The notes beneath the pieces were generated by a model. That model had not been told where the DNA came from. It worked only from the letters and a program-made list of their open reading frames with translations, and searched no databases. The position numbers were made by a program, and so were the translations under genes. Of a stretch of DNA of 62,431 bases, positions 8,285 through 18,400 are shown piece after piece. Where the stretch lies: assembly GCA_903903635.1 (NCBI GenBank), contig CAIUZK010000236.1:1-62431 (forward strand), read 5' to 3'. How positions within the stretch are numbered: position 1 is the first letter of the stretch; each line of letters begins with the position of its first letter. The DNA is from an uncultured Bacteroidota bacterium (GTDB lineage: Bacteria; Bacteroidota; Bacteroidia; Chitinophagales; Chitinophagaceae).

Positions 8285-9562
8285 TTATTCGAAAATTGCC
8301 AGCGTATAGTCCTTCTTACCTTTTTGTAATAACAGGTATTTACCGTTTAACAACAGTTCCTCTGAGATCTTAAAATCGAGCGCTGTGATTTTCACTTTGT
8401 TGATGCTAAATCCGCCATTCTGAAGCATTTTCTTAGCTTCCCCTTTTGAAGCAAAGACATTACTCTCAGCAAGGAAAGTGATCAGGTCAATGCCTGTTGC
8501 GAGCGCCTCTTTTGAGCCGGTTACGTGATTCACACCATCCATTACTTCAAGCAACTGGCTTTCATTTAATGAGCGTAATACTTCGACAGACGATTGCCCG
8601 AAAAGGATTTCTGATGCCTGCTGAGCGAATACCAGATCTTCATGACTATGCACCAATATGGTCATCTCCTCAGCAATTGCTTTCTGAAGCTTGCGGAGGT
8701 GTGGCGCTGTTTCATGCTCAGCAATAAGGGCTTTCAATTCATCAACCGGTTTGAAAGAAAATACCAGAGCCATTTTGGCTGCATCGGCATCGGCCATGTT
8801 GAGCCAGAACTGGAAGAACCGGTATGGTGAAGTTTTATTCCTGTCAAGCCAGATATTGCCGCTTTCTGATTTACCGAATTTAGAGCCATCGCTCTTGGTG
8901 ATCAATTTGCAGGTAAAGGCAAAAGCATCGCCTCCACCCTTGCGGCGAATGAGCTCGGTGCCTGTTACAATATTGCCCCACTGGTCGGCGCCACCTACCT
9001 GCAGCAGCACATTTTTGTTCTTGTTGAGATAGTAAAAATCGTATCCCTGGATGAGCTGGTAAGAAAACTCCGTGAAAGACATACCGGTTTCCAGTCGGTT
9101 TTTTACAGAGTCTTTAGCCATCATGTAGTTTACCGAAATATGCTTACCGATATCGCGGATAAACCCGAGGAATGAAAAATCCCTGAACCAGTCGTAGTTA
9201 TTCACCATAACTGCCGGATTGGGCACAGAATCGGAGAAGTCTATGAATTGTTCCAGTTGTTTGCGGATGCAATTGCAATTGTGCTGAATACTTTCCAGAT
9301 CCAGCAGGTTACGCTCCTGCGATTTGCCCGAAGGATCTCCTATCATTCCGGTAGCACCACCTACCAGTGCGTAAGGTTTGTGGCCGGCACGCTGCAGGCG
9401 CATAAGCAAAGTAATGGGAACCAGGTTGCCCACATGCAGGCTGTCGGCTGTTGGGTCGAAGCCTATATAGGCAGAAGTCATTTCTTTATTCAATTGATCT
9501 TCAGTGCCCGGCATTATATCCTGGAGCATATTCCTTTGCTGCAAATCGTGTATTAAATTCAT
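8285..9562 (-). CDS. tyrS: tyrosyl-tRNA synthetase
   Basis: A 425-residue class I synthetase that charges tRNA-Tyr. The HIGH-type motif is HVGN (43-46), the tyrosine pocket includes YIGFDPTADSLH and LQVGGADQWGN, and the mobile loop is KFGKS (228-232), the bacterial TyrRS form of KMSKS. A C-terminal S4 RNA-binding domain covers about residues 355-425 (LAESNVFASKGEAKKMLQNGG, KKDYTLAIFE). Length is typical. It is a monocistronic - strand gene with its own terminator, and a divergent DUF6089 gene lies upstream. Confidence 0.97.
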   Translation of the reverse strand: MNLIHDLQQRNMLQDIMPGTEDQLNKEMTSAYIGFDPTADSLHVGNLVPITLLMRLQRAGHKPYALVGGATGMIGDPSGKSQERNLLDLESIQHNCNCIRKQLEQFIDFSDSVPNPAVMVNNYDWFRDFSFLGFIRDIGKHISVNYMMAKDSVKNRLETGMSFTEFSYQLIQGYDFYYLNKNKNVLLQVGGADQWGNIVTGTELIRRKGGGDAFAFTCKLITKSDGSKFGKSESGNIWLDRNKTSPYRFFQFWLNMADADAAKMALVFSFKPVDELKALIAEHETAPHLRKLQKAIAEEMTILVHSHEDLVFAQQASEILFGQSSVEVLRSLNESQLLEVMDGVNHVTGSKEALATGIDLITFLAESNVFASKGEAKKMLQNGGFSINKVKITALDFKISEELLLNGKYLLLQKGKKDYTLAIFE

Positions 9563-9747
9563 GTATTGTGGTTATTGAACGCGGCAAAAATAAGACTAAG
9601 ATTTGGGGTTGCGGGTATATAGGTTAATATTTATATGAAAGCCGGGGTTTTGAATTTTAAGGCATGTATTTAATTTGCTACTGCATTTGTTTTATAATTC
9701 CGATATTTGTTTCTATCTTTCGGTACTTCTAAACAAAATCTTAAGCG

Positions 9748-10608
9748 TTGAAACGAATTTTATTATCATTAGCACTGTTTCTACCTTTCTGTCTTCAGGC
9801 ACAACAGGAACATCACGAAATAGGTCTTACCGTGGGTGTTTCGAATTATTGCGGAGACCTCCAGCCAAAACTATTTCCTAGTTCCGGCTATAATCCTATG
9901 GGTGGAATTGTTTATAAATATTTCATGAGTCCGCATGTGGGACTGAGGGCAGGAGCATCGTATACCAATCTTACTGGAGCCGATAGTTTGAGTAACATTC
10001 CTGTCAATGTTGCGCGCAACCTGAGTTTTACTACCCACTTATTTGAGTTTCACGGTGCTCTGGAATTGAACTTTTTCCCAATCGAGATCTTAAAAAAGAA
10101 AGCAACACCCTATCTTTTCGGAGGAGTTTCTGTTTTCTATTTCAATCCGTTTGCTGATAATAATAATGGTGATAAGGTGTTTTTGAGGCCGTTAAGTACT
10201 GAAGGAGAAGGTTTACCCATGTATCCCGACAGAAAACAATATAGCCTGGTTAACGTGGCGTTCCCATTTGGCGGCGGATTTAAATTCTTCATTGGTAAGA
10301 CCATTATGCTGACCTCTGAAATTGGCTTCAGGTATACCAATACGGATTATCTTGACGACGTTAGCAAGTCTTATGTAAATCTTGACACCTTGTTTAAGTA
10401 TAAAGGCGCTCAATCAAAACAAATGTCTTTCCGTGGCAATACTGTAGTGGGATGGAATGGTCAAAATCCAAATTATGGCTTCCAAAGGGGAGATAGTAAA
10501 TCGAATGACTGGTTTTGGTATGCAAATATCACAGCTACCGTTTACTTCCGTGCATTTGGCAATCCAAGAGAGTATTTGAAGACCAAGTGTCCTCAATTGT
10601 TCCGTTAA
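9748..10608 (+). CDS. DUF6089 family outer-membrane beta-barrel protein
   Basis: A 286-residue exported protein with signal peptide MKRILLSLALFLPFCLQAQ (TTG start at 9748). The mature domain begins HEIGLTVGVSNYCGDLQP and continues with FMSPHVGLRAGASYTNLTGAD, the FEFHGALELNFFP strand, ATPYLFGGVSVFYFNP, and FPFGGGFKFFIGKTIMLTSEIGFRYTNTDYLDDVS, which together match the DUF6089 opacity-like barrel family conserved in Bacteroidota. The function is unknown. Family members often have copies next to cell-envelope genes, but here it is monocistronic and ends at a hairpin terminator at 10633. An upstream TATCTTTC (9714-9721) could be its -7 box. Confidence 0.85.
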   Translation: MKRILLSLALFLPFCLQAQQEHHEIGLTVGVSNYCGDLQPKLFPSSGYNPMGGIVYKYFMSPHVGLRAGASYTNLTGADSLSNIPVNVARNLSFTTHLFEFHGALELNFFPIEILKKKATPYLFGGVSVFYFNPFADNNNGDKVFLRPLSTEGEGLPMYPDRKQYSLVNVAFPFGGGFKFFIGKTIMLTSEIGFRYTNTDYLDDVSKSYVNLDTLFKYKGAQSKQMSFRGNTVVGWNGQNPNYGFQRGDSKSNDWFWYANITATVYFRAFGNPREYLKTKCPQLFR

Positions 10609-10632
10609 CCGGTAATCTTCAAAATAATTCAG

Positions 10633-10660
10633 AAAATGGTTGGCACTGCCAGCCATTTTT
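10633..10660 (+). terminator. terminator of the DUF6089 gene
   Basis: A 12-bp stem (AAAATGGTTGGC / GCCAGCCATTTT, one G-T pair) with an ACT loop and a T-rich tail, 25 bases after the stop codon. Confidence 0.85.
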
Positions 10661-10712
10661 GTTTTAACATGATTTTAAATTTTTCCTTTAAAAAATTATT
10701 GTTTTATGACAA

Positions 10713-10740
10713 TTGTAATACCTAATTCTCCTTATCTTTG
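10713..10740 (+). promoter_or_regulatory. strong candidate promoter (TTG-N17-TATCTTTG)
   Basis: TATCTTTG (10733-10740) is a consensus -7 box, with TTG at 10713-10715. Transcription would start near 10746, about 145 bases before the DUF4294 start codon and just ahead of a terminator-like hairpin. Confidence 0.55.
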
Positions 10741-10745
10741 GTGTG

Positions 10746-10806
10746 GGTATATTTTTCATAAGGTGTAAGTAAGGCTTCAGCATTTTTTGTTGAGGCCTTA
10801 TTTTTT
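10746..10806 (+). ncRNA. candidate short RNA or attenuated leader
   Basis: Between the predicted start point (about 10746) and 10806 there is no coding frame of note, and the stretch ends in a 10-bp stem (TAAGGCTTCA / TGAGGCCTTA, one G-T pair, 10770-10800) with an 11-base loop and six T. A promoter followed within 25 bases by a terminator predicts a roughly 60-nt RNA. It could be an independent small RNA or an attenuator for the DUF4294 gene starting at 10890. No known RNA family was recognised. Confidence 0.4.
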
Positions 10807-10889
10807 CAGAACATATTCTATAAACCAAACAAAAAGTTAACAAACACATGTTTGGAATAATCTGGTACGCAACTTGATATACTGCTGGT

Positions 10890-11477
10890 ATGAAAAGACT
10901 TTTTTTGATTCAGATAGTTCTGCTTAGCTCCCTGGCCGGATATGCACAGCAGGGACTTGATGCGCAGAAAGTGGATACTGAATATACCTATAGATTAAGT
11001 GAATTTAAGGTTACTGCAAGATGGAAGAATGATACTGAGCGGTATCACTACAACCAGATGAAGCACTATATTACACTCATATTGCCCTATGTAGATGCTG
11101 CATCAAAACTCTTTAAGGAAGTCAATGCGAAATCAGAAGAGCCGGACCTGACAAGGAAGGAATGGAAGCAATACGTTGCCGGCAAGGAAGACGAAATGCG
11201 CACCCGGTTTGAGGATAAGATTAAAGATCTGAATGTAACGCAGGGCGGACTATTAGTAAAACTCATTGCCCGGCAGACCAACCTCAACATTTATCATATT
11301 GTAGAAGAGTTTAAAAATCCATTTGCTGCAATGAAGTGGCAGACCTGGGCAAGATTGCATGGCATGAACCTGGATAAGAAATATCACCCCGAGGACGAGC
11401 CTATGCTGGAACTGATCATGGAAGACCTGGGATATCCGCTTCCTGAAAGTTACCGTTTGGCTGATGCTGGAAAATAG
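10890..11477 (+). CDS. DUF4294 domain-containing exported protein
   Basis: A 195-residue protein with a signal peptide (residues 1-19, ending GYAQ). The mature chain matches DUF4294, a Bacteroidota family: a FKVTARWKNDTERYHYNQMKHY motif, LPYVDAASKLFKEVN, LTRKEWKQYVAGKEDEMRTRFEDKIKDL, the GGLLVKLIARQTNLNIYHIVEEFKNPFAAMKWQ core, and a C-terminal acidic linker. It is predicted to be periplasmic and mostly helical. Function is unknown. It lies 84 bases after the hairpin at 10770-10806, so its expression may depend on read-through of that hairpin. Confidence 0.85.
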   Translation: MKRLFLIQIVLLSSLAGYAQQGLDAQKVDTEYTYRLSEFKVTARWKNDTERYHYNQMKHYITLILPYVDAASKLFKEVNAKSEEPDLTRKEWKQYVAGKEDEMRTRFEDKIKDLNVTQGGLLVKLIARQTNLNIYHIVEEFKNPFAAMKWQTWARLHGMNLDKKYHPEDEPMLELIMEDLGYPLPESYRLADAGK

Positions 11478-11552
11478 TCGCCGGAATCAGAAGACTATAA
11501 TACCAACGACATATTTGAGCCTAATACCTGCCCGTACAGGCGCTACTTAGCA

Positions 11553-11584
11553 TAAAAAAAAATCCCGCACCGAAAGCGCGGGAT
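11553..11584 (-). terminator. terminator of the superoxide dismutase gene
   Basis: On the - strand a 7-bp stem (ATCCCGC / GCGGGAT) with a 9-base loop is followed by a run of T (A-run at 11553-11562 on +). It lies 24 bases past the sod stop. Confidence 0.88.
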
Positions 11585-11608
11585 AATGATTAGTAGTGTA
11601 AATGGAAA

Positions 11609-12211
11609 TTAAAGAGCCGCGGCATATCTTGCACTAACCTCAGCCCAGTTGATCACATTCCAGATAGCCTTCAGGTAATCAGGACGACGGTTCTGGTAAT
11701 GCAGATAGTAAGCATGTTCCCAAACATCGATACCCAATATTGGTGTACCCTTAACTTCAGCAATATCCATCAACGGATTATCCTGGTTGGCAGTAGAACT
11801 TACCGACAATTTTCCGTCAGCAACACTTAGCCATGCCCAGCCGCTGCCGAAACGGGTAGCTCCTGCAGTGTTCATTTTCTCCTTAAGACCGTCAAGCGAG
11901 CCAAAAGTGTCGTTTATAGCAGTTGCCAGTTCAGCCGATGGCTGACTGCCGTTATTGCTCAGGATTGTCCAGAAAAGCGAATGGTTATAATGTCCGCCAC
12001 CATTGTTGCGCACAGCAGCCGGATATTTCGATATCCCGGCCATCAATGCTTCCAGCGACAAATTTTCGCCTTCGGTACCGGCAAGGGCTTTGTTCAGATT
12101 GTCTACATAAGCCTGATGGTGCTTATCATGGTGAATTTGCATTGTTTGCGCATCTATGTGCGGTTCAAGAGCATCAAAGGCATAGCCTAAAGCTGGTAGT
12201 GTATGTGCCAT
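11609..12211 (-). CDS. sod: superoxide dismutase, Fe/Mn type
   Basis: A 200-residue cytoplasmic enzyme that dismutates superoxide. The four metal ligands are in place: His27 in MQIHHDKHH, His77 in HYNHSLFW, Asp162 and His166 in DVWEHAYY. The N-terminal helical hairpin (residues 1-85) and the C-terminal alpha/beta domain (90-200) have normal lengths, and no signal peptide is present. The GGGHYNHS segment and the GWAWL.V strand do not by themselves decide between Fe, Mn or cambialistic use. It is monocistronic, with a terminator just downstream. Confidence 0.95.
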   Translation of the reverse strand: MAHTLPALGYAFDALEPHIDAQTMQIHHDKHHQAYVDNLNKALAGTEGENLSLEALMAGISKYPAAVRNNGGGHYNHSLFWTILSNNGSQPSAELATAINDTFGSLDGLKEKMNTAGATRFGSGWAWLSVADGKLSVSSTANQDNPLMDIAEVKGTPILGIDVWEHAYYLHYQNRRPDYLKAIWNVINWAEVSARYAAAL

Positions 12212-12354
12212 AATAGTTTAAATTAAATTTTGTTGAAGCAAAGTTACACTAATACAGCAGTAAAATGATGGTAAGTAAATAAGGATTAAAGATGAGGCTA
12301 TAAGCAAAATATAAATATCCACAATTCCTATATCAGCAAAAGTTAACACAAAAC

Positions 12355-12400
12355 AAAACCGGGATGATCAGGTGGATAGCCACTGATACATTCCGGTTTT
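12355..12400. terminator. bidirectional-looking terminator after the giant Ig-repeat gene
   Basis: A long interrupted hairpin with AAAACCGG / CCGGTTTT ends and inner paired blocks (TCAG / CTGA, TGG / CCA) lies 24 bases beyond the stop of the gene at 12425. T-runs flank it on both strands. Confidence 0.75.
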
Positions 12401-12424
12401 CTTCCTTACAGCACAACTCATCTC

Positions 12425-15400
12425 TTACCAGATAACCAATTTATCCCTGTACACCCTACCTGCCGAGCTTACCTTCAGCAGATAATTACCGGGAGTAGCG
12501 TTGCTGAGGCTGATGATCACTTTAGTAGCACCAGCTTCAGTAACCACCTTCTGTGCAACCACTTTGCCCAACATATCGGTAACAGTAATAACCGAGCCCG
12601 TGCCTATGGCTGGTAGCTCAACTATAAACTGACCGGAAGATGGGTTAGGATAAACGCTGAATTCACCTTCATTATAACCAACAGGCTGCACACTTTCGTG
12701 ACATGCGGCCGTAGATCTCACTTTTATTGCCATCTTTGTGGTAGCCGTATCACAAACACCCGTTACTGTATAGATCACCGTATCGATACCCGATGTAACA
12801 CCTGTTACCACACCCGAAGCATCTACAGTGGCATTACCCGAAACTACTGTCCATGTACCACCTGAAACCGTGTTGGATAATCTTACAGTATCACCCTGGC
12901 AAACGCTGTCTGTACCCGCGATAGTACCTGCTACGGTTAGTGCCAGAATGGTATCCGTTACCGAAGCAGACAATGTTCCACAGCCATTGGTTACTGTATA
13001 AACGAAATTGGTTACACCTGCTGCTACCGTGGTAACCGCACCGGTAGACGACCCAATGGTAGCTGCTGCAGTATTGCTGCTGCTCCAGGTTCCACCTGTT
13101 GCCGTATCAGTAAGAACTATGGATGCACCCAAACAGATATGAGCCGGACTTGCAATCGTACCCGGAACCGGTAAAGGATTCACCGTAATAACCCTGGAAG
13201 CTGCTGCTGTTCCGCATATATTGGTCAGGGAATAATAAATAGTATCCATACCAGCCGATACACCCGTAATAATTCCCGTACTTCCTGCTGTTGCCAAAGA
13301 TGGTGTTCCGCTGCTCCAGATGCCCCCTGACGCCGGGTCGGTAAGTGTAATAGAAGAATCGGCACAAACTGATAAAGGACCTGAAATAGTACCTGTAAAT
13401 GGCAGGGTATTTACGGTTATGATCATAGATACATTACAACCTGCAGACAGGGTATAGGATACAGTATCTAATCCCGGAGAAACATAGGAAACAATACCAC
13501 TTGATGAACCTATGGTTGCCAAACTGGTATTGCTGATGGACCATGTACCACCACCAGCATCGGTCAAGGTATCATCAACCAGCGGGCATACATGTGAGAC
13601 ACCAGAGATAGGAGTCGGCATAGGATTTACTGTAAAGACAACATGTGCCGCGCAACCACTGCCAATTGTGTAAGCAATATTGGTAGTACCTGCTACCAAA
13701 CCAGATACCACACCTGAAGTACCAATTGTGGCAATGGCAGGGGCGCTGCTGCTCCAGGAGCCACCACTAGTACCATCAGACAAAGTTGTAGCTGATCCGG
13801 CACATACACTCGCCGTACCGGTAATCGGAGAAGGTACAGGGAGAACAGTAACCACCACCGATGTAGTGCACCCTGTAGGCAATGTATAGGTTATGGTTGC
13901 AGTACCGGCACCCATACCTGTTACAATACCGCTGGAAGTACCCACAGTCGCAGTTAATGGTGAGCTACTCAACCATGAGCCACCGCCCGCATCGGTAAGC
14001 GTTGTGGTTGATCCTACACAAACGCTGTCTGTTCCTGAAATGGCAGATGGCAATGGATTGATCGTAACTACTGCTGTTCTGAAACAACCGGTAGATAAAG
14101 CATAGGTTATTGTAGTTGTTCCAGCAGAAACAGAGGTAACCAGACCGGAAGAAGATCCTATCGTGGCAATTGCCGGCAAACTTGAAGTCCAGGTACCCCC
14201 ACCGCCATCTGTAAGTGTAGAAGATCCACCCATACAGATTGCAGTAGTACCTGAAACAGGCGCTGGCAAGGGATTCACTGTTATTACAATTGTCCTGGCA
14301 CATCCTGTTGCAGAAAGTGTATAAGATATAGTTGAATTACCTGCACTAACTCCACTTGCAATACCCGTAGTTAATCCTATGGTTGCAACGCCCGTTGATG
14401 CGCTGGACCATGTACCACCGGTAGTAGCATCCGTTAGTGTCGTTGTCTGTCCGAAACATACGGTAGCCGTTCCACCTATTGCAAGCGGTAGCGGATTAAC
14501 CGTAATTGATTTGGAAGCAAAGCATCCGGTAGTTAAAGTAAATGTGATGACAGATACCCCTGCTGTAGCTCCGGTCACAACACCTGTAGTTGAACCCACA
14601 GTGGCATTGCCGTTGCTGCTGGTCCATGTGCCAGAGCCTGCGTCAGTCAGAGTTGTATTGGCACCTGCACATACTGAGGATGCACCGGTTATAGCTGATG
14701 GGTTTGCATTAACAGTGAATAATGAAGCAACCGAACAACCGGTAGCGGTAAGCGTATAGCGAATTGAAGCTGTACCGATCGCAACACCAGTAGCGATTCC
14801 GGTAGTTGCTCCAATACTGGCTATTCCCGGCAAACTGCTGCTCCATGTGCCCCCTGATGTAGCATCAGTAAGGGTGGTAGTTGCACCAAGACATACACTC
14901 AATGTGCCTGAAATGGCTGCAGGTAATGGATTGATGGTAACAACCCTGGTGGCAGCGCATCCCGAACCAAATGTATAAGCTATTGCCGCTGTTCCTGCGG
15001 TTATACCGGTTACTACACCCGAAACACTTACAGTTGCATTGGGACTTCCACTGCTCCAGATTCCACCGCCGAAATCTGACAAAGTGGTTACCGCACTTTC
15101 ACATACTATTGCAGTACCCGTAATGGATGACGGGGATGCATTGACTGTTATTTGTTTGGTGACCGTACAACCAGTACCCAATGAATAAGTAATCGTAGCT
15201 ACGCCCACTGTCACACCATTTACAACTCCTGTAGTAGCGCCTATTGTTGCAATAGACGGAGCACTGCTGCTCCATGTTCCGCCACCGGCATCAGTAAGAG
15301 TGATGGTATTACCTGTACATACTGTTGGTGGCCCAGAAATGGCTGCTGGAGCAGATATTACATTTACCGTAGTGGTAGCCATACATCCTGATGGTAAAGT

Positions 15401-18400
15401 ATAAGATATTACTGTGCTTCCTGCACTTACTGCAGATAGCAATCCGGTTGTTGCATTAATAGTAGCTACCGAAGTAAGACTACTGGTCCAGGTACCACCA
15501 GGTGCACCATCGGTCAATGTAGTGCTAGTACCTGTACACAGCGAACTAAGTCCGCCAATAGCTGCCAGTACATTTACAGTAACCGGCACAACTACCTTAC
15601 AGCCTGTAGCGGTAAGTGCATAGGTTATATTTGATATTCCTGCTGTTATTCCTGATACTAAACCAGTAGAGCTGCCTATTGTAGCGATCAAAGTGCTGCC
15701 GCTGGTCCATGTCCCTCCGGGAGTTACATCAGCCAGTGCCGTGGTTTGTCCCATACAAACAGAAGCAGTTCCTGTAATAGCTGATGGCAATGGATTGATG
15801 GTTATAGTTGTTGTTCTGATGCATCCGGTACTCAACATATAGGTAATAACTGAAGTTCCGCTGGAAACACCTGTAACCACTCCGGTAGCAGTGCCAACTG
15901 TTGCATTGGCATTGCTGCTGCTCCATGTGCCGCCACCGGCATCGGAAAGCGTAATAGCGGAACCTTCACAAACCTGTGTTGGGCCGGATATCAATGCCGG
16001 TAACGGGCTTATTGTTACTGTTCTTACAGTTATACATCCTGTGCTTAAAGTATAGGTAATATTAGAACCTCCGGCCGTTACACCTGTAACAACACCAGTG
16101 AGCGGAATAACCGATGCATTGCCATTACTGGAGCTCCATGTACCACCCGCAGGCAGTCCGGTAAGTGAGGTTGTGGATCCTACACATACTGTTGCCGGTC
16201 CGGTTATTGGTGAGGGCAAAGGATTGACCGTAATTGGTGTTGTGACTGTACAGCCTGTTACAGGTGCTGTATAAGTTATATTCGCCGTTCCGGCAGACAC
16301 TCCGGCAAGCGATGAACTGGCACCAGGTGAAGATACTGTAGCAATACCTGGCAGGTTACTGCTCCAGGTACCACTTACAGACTCAGTAAGTGTGATACCG
16401 GATCCAACACATACATGGTTGGGGCCACCAATTGCGGGTGGCAATGCATTAACCGTTATAGTAGTTGTTGCAGTATTAAAACATCCAATACCCGAAGCGA
16501 TTGTATAAGTAATAGTAACGACTCCTGCGCTGCTACCGGTAACTGTACCTGATGTACCCAAAATAACAATACCAGTTGATCCGGGAGACCAGAATCCTCC
16601 CGGCGTTAAATCAATAAGTGTAATTGCAGACCCCACACAAACACTTGAAGGCCCGGTGATGGGGCTAACAAAGGGAGTTGAATTTACTGTTACTATAGCA
16701 GTAGTATAACAGCCGGTTACAGGCAATGTGTAAGTTATAGTGGAAGTGCCCGCTGAAAGTCCGGAAACAATACCCGCACCATCAATCGACGCAACAGAAG
16801 GTAATGAGCTGTTCCATGTTCCACCTCCTGCATCGCTTAGTGGAGTGGTAGTGCCCACGCATAGAGACAGGCCACCGCTTATAGCTGCAGGCGCCGGATC
16901 TACAGTTACCGTCGCAGTTGTTTGGCAACCCGTCACTGGCAACGCATAGGTGATAATGCTGGTACCACCTCCGGTTGCAACACCCGAAACAGTACCGCTG
17001 GACGAACCTACCGTGGCTATACCCGGACTACCACTGGTCCAGGTTCCGCCACCGGCATCAGTAAGGGTGGAAGTTGCGCCATAACAGAATTCAAAGGTTC
17101 CGGTTATTGCACCGGGAGCAGGATTCACTGTTACAACCTTTGTTGTACTGCATCCTGTTACCGGCAATGCATAGGTTATTACCGAAGTGCCTCCTGCCGG
17201 GGCCACACCGGTCACTACTCCCGTTCCTGCCACCACTGTCGCTACCGAAGGGCTCCCGCTGGTCCATGTTCCACCACCGCCATCAGTAAGATTAGTTGCA
17301 GATCCGGAACAGACTGTTGCAGTTCCTGAAATTGCGCCAGGCAGCGGATTCACTGTTATTGTTGTGGATGTTGAACAACCTGCCGAAGAGGTATACGTTA
17401 TTACTGTTGTAGCAGGCAGCGTACTGCCGGTAACAACTGCTGTTACCAGGCCACTGCTTGTTCCTATTGTCGCTACTCCCGGCAATGAACTGGTCCATGT
17501 ACCACCAGCCAGTCCATCAGTCAAAGTGGTAGTAGCTCCCTGACACAATGTGGTAGTTCCACTTATAGCAGATGGTGCAGGATTAACTGTTGCAATTATT
17601 GTTGCAGAACATCCGGTTACCGGTAACGAATAACTAATAATTGAAGTGCCGCCACTTGTGGAAATTCCTGTTACAATACCAGAGGTGCCCACTGTAGCAA
17701 TGGAGGGAGATACACTGCTCCAGGTTCCTCCTAGTGAAGCATCATTTAATGTATAGGTACCACCGGTGCACATTACAGGCAAGCCTGTTATTGGAGCAGG
17801 TGCCGGATTAACCGTCACCACCGCGCTAACGGTGCCGCATGAAGTAGTATAATTTATGGTAGCTGTGCCGCTGCCGGCACCTGTTACGATTCCGGTGGTG
17901 GCCCCAACCGTGGCGATACCTGTACTAAGACTGCTCCAGGTACCACCTGTTGTTAATGAGATTAAAGTTGTTGTTGTACCAACACATACCGACAATGTGC
18001 CGGTAATTGGTGAGACCTGTTCACAAATAGTTACAGGCGATGCGGTATTCCACAAATCTCCTGCATCAGCACCTCCGTTAGCGTTAACTGCATTAACCAC
18101 ACCATAGATAACCACACTGCCGGTACCGGCAGAAGGAGCGGTCCAGGGTATTGTTTGCACATACGTTGATCCTGTACCACCAGTCCCTGTGGTTGCAGCG
18201 ATCGACAGTCCATATTGTTCAAAATCACTAACACTGCCTATTGTGGCAATATGCGTACCACCGGGCACAGAGCCATAAGTGCCTGTTGATATGGCACTGC
18301 CTGTGCCTGCTCCCGATAACTTAACAGCAGTCATCTGGAATCCATACCGGGATAATGTTGTTGAGCCGGTATTTGTACCTGTGATTTTTAGTGAATAACT

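Noticed and set aside
8092-8373. A 93-codon frame on the + strand
   Set aside because: It overlaps the end of tyrS and crosses the tyrS terminator; the protein has no recognisable feature.
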